Shown here in pieces: positions 1-5,357 of a stretch of DNA of 6,018 bases. Numbering within the stretch: the first letter of the stretch is position 1; every line of letters starts with the position of its first letter. The DNA is from an uncultured Pseudomonadota bacterium (GTDB taxonomy: Bacteria > Pseudomonadota > Gammaproteobacteria > Burkholderiales > SG8-39). Where the stretch lies: NCBI GenBank assembly GCA_903864555.1, contig CAIPGJ010000054.1, positions 1 to 6,018 on the forward strand. The letters are read 5' to 3'. The translations under genes and the position numbers were made by a program. The notes beneath the pieces were generated by a model that was given only the letters and a program-made list of their open reading frames with translations, did not search any database and was not told the origin of the DNA.

Positions 1-2
1 CC

Positions 3-56
3 TCGGAGCTGGCGAAGCTGAAGAAGCTGGGGCAGGACACTGGCTTGAAGCTGTAG
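3..56 (+). CDS. 3' end of an unidentified upstream gene (partial)
   Basis: The frame from position 3 reads 17 codons to a TAG at 54-56, ending in SELAKLKKLGQDTGLKL. Almost every codon ends in G or C, as in the real genes of the window, and the stop is followed at once by two GC-rich hairpins; both points favour a genuine gene end. The tail is short, lysine- and leucine-rich and probably helical. Too little is present to name a family. It lies on the same strand as the carboxylase genes, 95 bases before CT1, so it may or may not belong to the same transcription unit. It could also be a chance open frame, since another frame (from position 2) is open here too. Confidence 0.4.
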   Translation, partial: SELAKLKKLGQDTGLKL

Positions 57-64
57 GAAGCTGC

Positions 65-120
65 GGCCACGGCTGGCGCCGTGGCCTGCTGCCTGCCCCG
101 TCCGGGCGCAGGCTCTTCCC
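65..120 (+). terminator. tandem hairpins, possible terminator
   Basis: The first hairpin is perfect: GGCCACGGC (65-73), loop TGGC, GCCGTGGCC (78-86). The second pairs GCCTGC (91-96) with GCAGGC (108-113), extended inward by CCC/GGG with a single bulged C at 107, and is followed by TCTTCCC (114-120). Both lie between the upstream stop at 54-56 and the CT1 ribosome-binding site. The U tract is poor, so this may be a weak or factor-assisted terminator, or an RNA-processing or attenuation structure between co-transcribed genes. Confidence 0.4.
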
Positions 121-139
121 GATACGGGTATCAAAGGAG
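121..139 (+). promoter_or_regulatory. CT1 ribosome-binding site with adjacent palindrome
   Basis: AAAGGAG (133-139) is a strong Shine-Dalgarno sequence 12 bases before the ATG at 152, a slightly long spacing. Directly in front of it is a 12-base interrupted palindrome, GATAC-GG-GTATC (121-132), which could be an operator half-site pair or a small hairpin beside the ribosome-binding site. The ATG is preferred because the open frame upstream has no ATG, GTG or TTG between position 2 and 152. I see no convincing sigma-70 promoter in 57-151. Confidence 0.5.
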
Positions 140-151
140 CGGCCGGCGCGC

Positions 152-1606
152 ATGAGGGAAATCCGCATCATCGACCAGACCATACGCGACTCGCATCAGT
201 CGCTGTGGGCCACACGCATGAGCGCAGCCATGATGCTGCCGATTGCCGACAAGCTCGACCGTGCCGGCTTCGAATGCATCGACGTGCCCATCGGCGGGGT
301 GCATGTGGATGTCTGCGTGCGCTACCTCAAGGAGAACCCCTGGGAGCGCCTGAAGCAGTTGCACCAGCGCATCCGCCGGACACCCACCTACGGCACCATC
401 CGCAACCGCAGTGGCACCAGCTTCGATGTCATTGCCGAGGACCTGCCCATGCTCTGGGTGGAGCGCCTGATCGCCAACGGCATCCGGCGCTTTCGCATGT
501 ATGACGCGTTGTTCGACCAGGACATCATCATCCGGCAGTTGCGCTACGCCAAGGAACTGGGCGCCTACACCGTGGGCGCACTGGCCTATGGGCTGAGCCC
601 GGTGCATACCGATGCGCTGTACGCTGAGAAAGCCAAAGAGCTGATCGACAAGGCGGGGGTGGACGCCATCATGCTCAAGGATGCCGCCGGTCTGCTCACG
701 CCGGACCGTATCCGCACCCTGGTGCCAGCGCTGCTGGCAGTGTGCGGCAAGCGGCCGCTGGAGTTGCACAGCCATTGCATCACCGGCCTGGCGCCGCTGG
801 TTTACCTGGATGCGGTGGAACTGGGGGTGAACCAGATCCACACCTCGATCGCGCCGCTGGCCAATGGCGCGGCGCAACCGGCGACGCAGACCATGGTGCG
901 CAACCTGCGCGACCGGGGTTACGCGGTGAACGTGGATGACCGGCTGATCGATGAAATCAGCGAGCATTTCACCAAGGTGGCGGCGCAGGAGGGCAAGCCC
1001 GTGGGCAAGCCCATGGAATACGACGCCTTCCACTTCGCGCATCAGGTGCCCGGGGGCATGCAGAGCAACTTCAAGGCGCAGCTGGATCAGGTAGGCCTGG
1101 GCAACCGTCTGGATGATGTGCTGCACGAGTGCGTGCGCGTGCGCGAGGAACTGGGCTGGCCAGTGATGATCACGCCTTTCTCGCAGTTCGTCGGCACGCA
1201 GGCGGTGCTCAACATCGTTGCGGGCGAACGCTACAAGCTGGTGCCCGACGAGATCAAGAAATATGCCCTGGGCTATTACGGCCGGCTGCTGGCGCCGGTG
1301 GCGCCTGATGTGCTGCAGAAGATCATCGACAATGGCTCGCAGAATATCCCCCTGGAAGCTGAAGAACCGGAGCCGGGCGTGCCGGCGCTGCGGGCGCGCT
1401 TTCCCGGTATTAGCGACGATGAGCGCCTGCTGCGTCATTCGTATGCCGGCAACCAGGTGGACGAGATGTTTGCTGCGGGTGCGATGAAGACGACCTACGA
1501 GTTCGAGCCACCCATCGCCCGGCTGCTGCGGGAACTGGCGAAGCGCCCGCGCCTGGCGCGCGTATTCGTGCAGCGGCCCGGCTTGCTGATTGACCTGCGT
1601 CGCTGA
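152..1606 (+). CDS. biotin-dependent carboxyltransferase, PycB/OadA/5S family (CT1)
   Basis: This 484-residue cytoplasmic protein is a carboxyltransferase that would move CO2 from carboxybiotin to an organic acceptor. Residues about 4-270 form the HMGL-like TIM barrel and about 290-480 the PYC_OADA domain. It ends without a biotinyl domain, as in the transcarboxylase 5S subunit and unlike OadA. Visible family residues are RDSHQ (metal Asp13, Gln16), FRMYD (Arg115), the expected carbamylated Lys176 in MLKDAAG, the metal pair H206-S-H208, and PGGMQSN (300-306). Odd points: the residue after HSH is Cys209, where relatives usually have Asp or Ser. His230 replaces the Asp of the usual D-T-A/S-I strand. 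The usual E-x-W-G-G-A-T-F-D stretch is replaced by DVPIGGVHVD (44-53), one residue longer. It is a close paralogue of CT2 (3753-5234). The family call is firm; the acceptor is unknown, with a 2-oxo acid most likely by family. Annotation as pyruvate carboxylase subunit B would be plausible but unproven. Confidence 0.92.
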   Translation: MREIRIIDQTIRDSHQSLWATRMSAAMMLPIADKLDRAGFECIDVPIGGVHVDVCVRYLKENPWERLKQLHQRIRRTPTYGTIRNRSGTSFDVIAEDLPMLWVERLIANGIRRFRMYDALFDQDIIIRQLRYAKELGAYTVGALAYGLSPVHTDALYAEKAKELIDKAGVDAIMLKDAAGLLTPDRIRTLVPALLAVCGKRPLELHSHCITGLAPLVYLDAVELGVNQIHTSIAPLANGAAQPATQTMVRNLRDRGYAVNVDDRLIDEISEHFTKVAAQEGKPVGKPMEYDAFHFAHQVPGGMQSNFKAQLDQVGLGNRLDDVLHECVRVREELGWPVMITPFSQFVGTQAVLNIVAGERYKLVPDEIKKYALGYYGRLLAPVAPDVLQKIIDNGSQNIPLEAEEPEPGVPALRARFPGISDDERLLRHSYAGNQVDEMFAAGAMKTTYEFEPPIARLLRELAKRPRLARVFVQRPGLLIDLRR

Positions 1607-1639
1607 CCTTCCACCAGGCTGTGGGTGGGGGTGTAGTTC

Positions 1640-1645
1640 TATAAT
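1640..1645 (+). promoter_or_regulatory. candidate -10 box for the accB-accC-CT2 operon
   Basis: TATAAT (1640-1645) is a perfect sigma-70 -10 hexamer in otherwise GC-rich sequence, 34 bases after the CT1 stop. No good -35 is visible: the hexamer at 17-base spacing is GGCTGT (1617-1622), and there is no TG extension. An activator, or a different sigma contact, would be needed for strong use. Initiation near 1652 would leave a leader of about 170 bases before accB. Confidence 0.45.
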
Positions 1646-1820
1646 GTGGAACGGTAGAGGTGGTGACAGCTATGCCTGCCGCATGATGTCGACGCGGGGC
1701 GGTAAGCTTCGACGTCGTGCCCACGGTCATGGTGGATGGTGGATTCGGTGATGGCGTCCGGGCCGAGCGGGTGGTCTGGCACTGGATGAAGACAATGCGC
1801 AAAAAACAAGGGGAGCAGGC
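1646..1820 (+). other. intergenic leader between CT1 and accB
   Basis: This noncoding stretch would form the 5' leader of the operon if the TATAAT box is used. It contains the 8-base palindrome CGACGTCG (1710-1717), a GTCGAC palindrome (1688-1693) and a tandem 7-base repeat GGTGGAT x2 (1731-1744). It ends in an A-rich patch (1801-1809) that would keep the accB ribosome-binding site unstructured. I recognise no riboswitch, tRNA or known small RNA. The only open frame worth noting (1683-1751, 22 codons) has no clear ribosome-binding site. Confidence 0.35.
1808..1815 (+). promoter_or_regulatory. accB ribosome-binding site
   Basis: AAGGGGAG (1808-1815) lies 5 bases before the ATG at 1821, preceded by a run of A residues. 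It fixes the accB start, which also matches the usual AccB N-terminus. Confidence 0.7.
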
Positions 1821-2339
1821 ATGGACCTGAGCAACGAAGACGTCCTGAAGATACTCAAGATCATCGACGAATCCGGCTACAACGACATCCGTCTGGAGAT
1901 CGGTGACCTCAAGCTGCATGTGCAGAAGGAAGGCGCCGCTGGACTGGCCGCCCCGGCTGCATCCTTTGCCGCTGCGCCCGCCGCAGCCGCCCCGGTCGCA
2001 GCGCCTGCGCCAGCCCGGGCAGCCTCCGCCGCTGCGGCGCCCGCAGTCAAGGCACCGCTGCCACCCGCACCCGTCAACGAGCCCCTGCCCGAGGGCATGG
2101 TGGCGGTGAATTCACCGGTGCTGGGCACCTTCTATCGCGCCTCCTCGCCCGGCGAGAAGTCCTTTGTCGAAGTCGGCCAGAAGGTCGGCCCCAATGACAC
2201 GCTGTGCCTGATCGAGGTGATGAAGCTGTTCAACTCGGTCAAGGCCGGTGTCAGCGGCACGGTGACGCGCGTCCTTGCCCAGAACGGCGCCCTGGTGGAA
2301 CACGGCCAGCCGCTGGTGTTCATCCAGCCGGACGCCTGA
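1821..2339 (+). CDS. accB: biotin carboxyl carrier protein, AccB-like
   Basis: This 172-residue protein carries the biotin that shuttles the carboxyl group from the biotin carboxylase to the carboxyltransferase(s). Residues 1-37 are an AccB-type helical and strand N-terminus. Residues about 38-88 are a flexible Ala/Pro-rich linker. Residues about 93-170 are the biotinyl domain. The AccB 'thumb' region is present (SPVLGTFYRASSP, 98-110), and Lys135 in EVMKLFN (132-138) is the expected biotinylation site. The motif has Val where E. coli AccB has Ala (EAMK), a variant that also keeps the Met-Lys core read by biotin ligase. It is the first gene of a tight operon: the stop is 4 bases before accC. 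The partners here are PycB/5S-type transferases and no accA or accD is in the window, so I infer a carrier dedicated to this system rather than the fatty-acid synthesis AccB. The symbol reflects family, not proven role. Confidence 0.9.
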   Translation: MDLSNEDVLKILKIIDESGYNDIRLEIGDLKLHVQKEGAAGLAAPAASFAAAPAAAAPVAAPAPARAASAAAAPAVKAPLPPAPVNEPLPEGMVAVNSPVLGTFYRASSPGEKSFVEVGQKVGPNDTLCLIEVMKLFNSVKAGVSGTVTRVLAQNGALVEHGQPLVFIQPDA

Positions 2340-2343
2340 GCGC

Positions 2344-3756
2344 ATGAGCGCGACGCCTCTTCCGTCGCTGCGCCCGGTCCAGCGGCTGTTCATCGCCAAT
2401 CGCGGCGAAATTGCGCTGCGCATCCTGCGGGCTGCGCGGTCCCTCAACCTGGAAGTGGTGATCGGCGTGTCCGAGGCGGACCGCCACACCCAGGCGGCCC
2501 GCCTGGCAGACCGCGCCGTGTGCATCGGCCCGGCGCCGGCCCTGGATAGCTACCTCAACCGCAATGCCATCGTGCAGGCGGCCCTGGGCACCGGCTGTGA
2601 TGCCATCCATCCGGGTTACGGCTTCCTGTCCGAACGCGCCGTGTTCCAGCGCCTGTGCGTGGAGAATGGCATCACCTTCGTCGGTCCCACGGCCGAGGCC
2701 ATCGAGGCGGTGGGCGACAAGCTGGCCGCGCGCCGCATCGCCGACACCATCGGCGTGCCCACGGTGCCCGGCACCGATCATGTGAAAAGCGCCGATGACG
2801 CGCTTGCTTTTGCCGAGCGCGCCGGTTATCCCTTCCTGTTCAAGGCCAGCGCCGGCGGCGGCGGTCGTGGCATGCGCGTGGTGCGCAAGCCCGACGAAGT
2901 GGCCTCCGCCTTCAATGGCGCCAGTGCCGAAGCCGGCTCGGCCTTCGGTGACTCGACGCTCTTCATCGAGCGCTATATCGAGCGTGCCCGCCACATCGAG
3001 ATCCAGATCATCGCCGACGCCTACGGCAACATCGTGCACCTGGGCGAGCGCGACTGCTCCACCCAGCGCCGCCACCAGAAGGTGATCGAGGAGGGCCCCT
3101 CGCCGCTGCTGTCGGAGGAGAAGCGCCAGCAGATGGGCGAGGCGGCGGTGAAGCTGATGCGCCATGTCGGCTACCGCAATGCCGGCACCGTCGAATTCAT
3201 CCTCGACATGGATACCAGCGATTTCTACTTCCTCGAAGTCAACACGCGCATCCAGGTGGAGCATCCGGTGACCGAGATGATCACCGGCACCGACCTGGTG
3301 GCCGAGCAGATCCGCGTGGCCGGTGGCGCGAGCCTGTCCTTCACCCAGGAGGACGTGCGCATCAGCGGCCATGCCATCGAGTGCCGCATCAATGCCGAGA
3401 ACCCGCGCAAGGGCTTCATGCCCAGCCCCGGGCGCATCACCCGCTGGCAGGCGCCGCAGGGCGAGGGCGTGCGCCTCGACTCGCACTGCGAGGAGGGCGG
3501 CATGATCCCGCCGTATTACGACTCCATGATCGGCAAGCTCATCGTCCACGGGCGTGACCGGGCCGAGGCCGTGGCGCGCATGCGCGCGGCGCTGTCCACC
3601 TTCGAGATCGAGGGCATCCAGACCACCATCCCCTTCCACCTCGCCGTGCTGGCCCATCCGGACTTCCTCGAGAACCGGGTGACCACGCGCTGGACCGAGG
3701 AAACCTTCATCCGTCAATTCATGGCCGCCAAGGCCGCCCCGGAGAACGCAGCGTGA
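2344..3756 (+). CDS. accC: biotin carboxylase, AccC-like
   Basis: This 470-residue ATP-grasp enzyme carboxylates the carrier's biotin with ATP and bicarbonate. It has the BC N-terminal domain (RLFIANRGEIALRI, 14-27), the ATP-grasp core and the BC C-terminal domain. Visible key residues (E. coli AccC equivalents) are Lys167 with the glycine loop 171-174, Cys238 (C230) and Lys246 (K238) in ERDCSTQRRHQK, metal ligands Glu284 (E276) and Glu298 (E288), Asn300, Arg302 (R292) and Arg348 (R338). All are intact, so it should be active. There is a 2-residue insertion between the two Glu ligands compared with E. coli. It is a free-standing BC subunit, without BCCP or CT domains. I chose ATG 2344, which gives the usual short N-terminus; the frame is open back to an ATG at 2275, but that would overlap accB by 65 bases. 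The start lies 4 bases after the accB stop with only a weak GGA upstream, suggesting translational coupling. Confidence 0.93.
   Translation: MSATPLPSLRPVQRLFIANRGEIALRILRAARSLNLEVVIGVSEADRHTQAARLADRAVCIGPAPALDSYLNRNAIVQAALGTGCDAIHPGYGFLSERAVFQRLCVENGITFVGPTAEAIEAVGDKLAARRIADTIGVPTVPGTDHVKSADDALAFAERAGYPFLFKASAGGGGRGMRVVRKPDEVASAFNGASAEAGSAFGDSTLFIERYIERARHIEIQIIADAYGNIVHLGERDCSTQRRHQKVIEEGPSPLLSEEKRQQMGEAAVKLMRHVGYRNAGTVEFILDMDTSDFYFLEVNTRIQVEHPVTEMITGTDLVAEQIRVAGGASLSFTQEDVRISGHAIECRINAENPRKGFMPSPGRITRWQAPQGEGVRLDSHCEEGGMIPPYYDSMIGKLIVHGRDRAEAVARMRAALSTFEIEGIQTTIPFHLAVLAHPDFLENRVTTRWTEETFIRQFMAAKAAPENAA
3741..3756 (+). promoter_or_regulatory. CT2 ribosome-binding site and GTGA stop/start overlap
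   Basis: GGAG (3741-3744) lies 8 bases before GTG 3753. The accC TGA (3754-3756) and the CT2 GTG (3753-3755) share the sequence GTGA, a classic coupling arrangement. No alternative start occurs before Met32 of CT2, which is past the RDxxQ motif, so the GTG start is well supported. Confidence 0.75.
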
Positions 3757-5234
3757 GCACGAAAACAAGCAAGGCTGTCAGCAAGCGCATCGGACTCGTC
3801 GATCAGACCTTCCGCGATGGCCCGCAGTGCCTGTGGGCTTCGCGCATGACCACCGCCATGATGCTGGGCACGGCCGAGAAGATGGACCGCATCGGCTTTG
3901 ATTACCTGGACGTCACCGGCGCCGGTGGCAACTTCGACGTGGCGGTGCGCTACCTCAAGGAAAACCCCTGGGAGCGCCTCACCCTGCTGAGGAAACACAT
4001 CACCAACACGCCCATGATGTTCGTGGTGCGCAGCAAGAACGACGTGGGTTTCAAGGTGGTGCCGAGCGACATCTCCTTCCTCTGGATTGAGCGCTTCTTC
4101 GCCCACGGCATCACCCACTTCCGCACCAACGACCCGCTGCAGGATCTGGACAACATCGTGCCGATGCTGCAGTACGCCAAGGAGATCGGCTGCTACACCG
4201 TGGGCGCGCTGGCCTTCGGCTACAGCCCGGTGCACACCGACGAGATGTACGAGCAGAAGGCGCGCGAGCTGGTGAAGCGTGCCAATGTCGATGCCATCAT
4301 GATCAAGGACGCGGGCGGCCTGCTCACCCCGGACCGCATCCGCACCCTGGTGCCGGCGGTACGCCGCGGCATCGGCAAGACGCGCCTGGAGCTGCATAGC
4401 CATTGCATGACCGGCCTGTGCCCGCTGGTCTACCACGAGGCGGTGAAGCTGGGCGTGGACCAGATCCACACCGCCATCCCGCCGCTGGCCAATGGCGCTT
4501 CGCAGCCGGCCATGCAGACCATGGTGAGGAACCTGCGCGGCATGGGCTATACGCTGGATGTCGATCTCGACCTGGCCGACGAGGTGGGGGAGTACTACTA
4601 CCGCGTGGCCGAGCAGGAAGGCAAGCCGCTGGGCGTGCCCACCGAATACGATGCCTTTCACTTCGAGCACCAGATTCCCGGCGGCATGATCAGCAATTTC
4701 CGCTCGCAGCTGGCCGAGATGAAAATGTCCAACCGGCTGGACGAGATCCTGCACGAGGCGGCGCGCGTGCGCGGCGAACTGGGCTGGCCTATCCTGATCA
4801 CGCCGTTTGCGCAGATCGTCGGCACCCAGGCCATGCTCAACGTCACCACCGGCGAGCGCTACAAGGTCATCCCGGATGAGCTCAAGCGCTACGTGCTGGG
4901 CTACAACGGCAAGCTGCTGGCGCCGGTCGATCCCAACGTGCTCGACAAGATCATGCAGAACGGCTCCGGCGACATTGCCGACGTGGCGCACGATCCGGAG
5001 CCGGGCGTGGCGGGGCTGCGCAAGAAGTACCCCAACATCAGCGACGAGGAACGGCTGCTGCGTTATTCCTACGCCGGCTCGCACGTCGATGACATGCTGG
5101 CCACCGGGGCCACCAAGACCGATTACCTCTTCCACCAGCCCATCGCCCGCATCCTGGAAGCGCTGGCCAAGCGGCCGAAGATGGCGCGGGTGTTCATCCA
5201 GAAGAAGGACTTGCTGATCGACATGCGGAGCTAG
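3753..5234 (+). CDS. biotin-dependent carboxyltransferase, PycB/OadA/5S family (CT2)
   Basis: This 493-residue paralogue of CT1 has the same layout: HMGL-like barrel about 13-280, PYC_OADA about 300-490, no biotinyl domain. Expected catalytic residues are Asp22 and Gln25 (RDGPQ), Lys185 (carbamylated, MIKDAGG), His215 and His217 (HSHC), and Ser314 in PGGMISN, which matches the OadA/5S form of the motif rather than the PC form with Thr. Like CT1 it has Cys218 after HSH, His239 in place of the usual Asp, and DVTGAGGNFD (53-62) instead of E-x-W-G-G-A-T-F-D. Unlike CT1 it has Pro-Gln-Cys in RDxxQ and FRTND (123-127), where CT1 has FRMYD and relatives FRxFD. It starts on GTG, overlaps accC by 4 bases, and is thus made with the accB/accC pair. 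It probably acts in the cytoplasm with them; no membrane beta subunit of a sodium-pump decarboxylase is in the window. Family firm, substrate unknown. Confidence 0.93.
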   Translation: MSTKTSKAVSKRIGLVDQTFRDGPQCLWASRMTTAMMLGTAEKMDRIGFDYLDVTGAGGNFDVAVRYLKENPWERLTLLRKHITNTPMMFVVRSKNDVGFKVVPSDISFLWIERFFAHGITHFRTNDPLQDLDNIVPMLQYAKEIGCYTVGALAFGYSPVHTDEMYEQKARELVKRANVDAIMIKDAGGLLTPDRIRTLVPAVRRGIGKTRLELHSHCMTGLCPLVYHEAVKLGVDQIHTAIPPLANGASQPAMQTMVRNLRGMGYTLDVDLDLADEVGEYYYRVAEQEGKPLGVPTEYDAFHFEHQIPGGMISNFRSQLAEMKMSNRLDEILHEAARVRGELGWPILITPFAQIVGTQAMLNVTTGERYKVIPDELKRYVLGYNGKLLAPVDPNVLDKIMQNGSGDIADVAHDPEPGVAGLRKKYPNISDEERLLRYSYAGSHVDDMLATGATKTDYLFHQPIARILEALAKRPKMARVFIQKKDLLIDMRS

Positions 5235-5239
5235 CCCGG

Positions 5240-5275
5240 CGGGCGGCAGGGGCTGAAATCCGGCCCTGCTGCCTG
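5240..5275 (+). terminator. hairpin after the carboxylase operon
   Basis: Five bases after the CT2 stop, 5240-5253 pairs with 5263-5275: about 13 pairs including two G-U wobbles and one bulged G, around a 9-base loop (TGAAATCCG). The core GCAG-GGC/GCCCTGC is strong. What follows (ATTACATT) is AT-rich but not a clean U run, so it may be a weak intrinsic terminator or a 3'-end protecting structure. Confidence 0.5.
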
Positions 5276-5279
5276 ATTA

Positions 5280-5301
5280 CATTGGCTGCATTGGCCCAAT
5301 G
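5280..5301. repeat. CATTGG direct and inverted repeats
   Basis: CATTGG occurs at 5280-5285 and 5289-5294 and in inverted form (CCAATG) at 5296-5301, with one more CCAATG at 5344-5349 in the loop of the neighbouring terminator. The second and third copies nearly form a palindrome. Function unknown; it lies between convergent genes. Confidence 0.35.
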
Positions 5302-5320
5302 ACCATGGGCATCAGCGTCA

Positions 5321-5357
5321 TTAAATGATAATAATGATCCGGTCCAATGCCGGATCA
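5321..5357 (-). terminator. intrinsic terminator of the thioesterase gene
   Basis: Read on the minus strand, TGATCCGG (5357-5350), loop CATTGGA and CCGGATCA (5342-5335) form a perfect 8-base stem followed by the T-rich tail TTATTATCATTTAA (5334-5321). The TGA stop of the thioesterase (5357-5355) is the first three bases of the stem. The tail lies only on the minus-strand side, so it serves the thioesterase rather than the operon. Confidence 0.75.

Noticed and set aside
2..151. Upstream extension of CT1 (its frame is open to the left edge)
   Set aside because: No ATG, GTG or TTG occurs in that frame, the translation does not look like a CT, and a Shine-Dalgarno sequence precedes ATG 152.
131..1438. 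435-codon open frame on the minus strand across CT1
   Set aside because: It is the antisense shadow of a well-conserved gene; the translation is rich in His, Arg, Gln and Val without any domain, as expected for high-GC antisense frames.
1683..1751. 22-codon leader peptide candidate in the CT1-accB gap
   Set aside because: No clear ribosome-binding site and no run of regulatory codons; probably chance.
2275..2343. Longer accC start at ATG 2275
   Set aside because: It would overlap accB by 65 bases and add 23 residues unlike any biotin carboxylase N-terminus; ATG 2344 fits the family.
2320..3768. 482-codon minus-strand open frame across accC
   Set aside because: Antisense shadow of the biotin carboxylase gene; no recognisable motifs.
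3714..5135. 473-codon minus-strand open frame across CT2
   Set aside because: Antisense shadow with the same low-information composition as the one opposite CT1. Their similarity only mirrors the paralogy of the sense genes.
152..5234. Reading the cluster as a sodium-pumping oxaloacetate decarboxylase or as a fatty-acid acetyl-CoA carboxylase
   Set aside because: No OadB or OadG membrane subunit is in the window and an ATP-dependent biotin carboxylase is present. The transferases are not of the AccA/AccD crotonase type.
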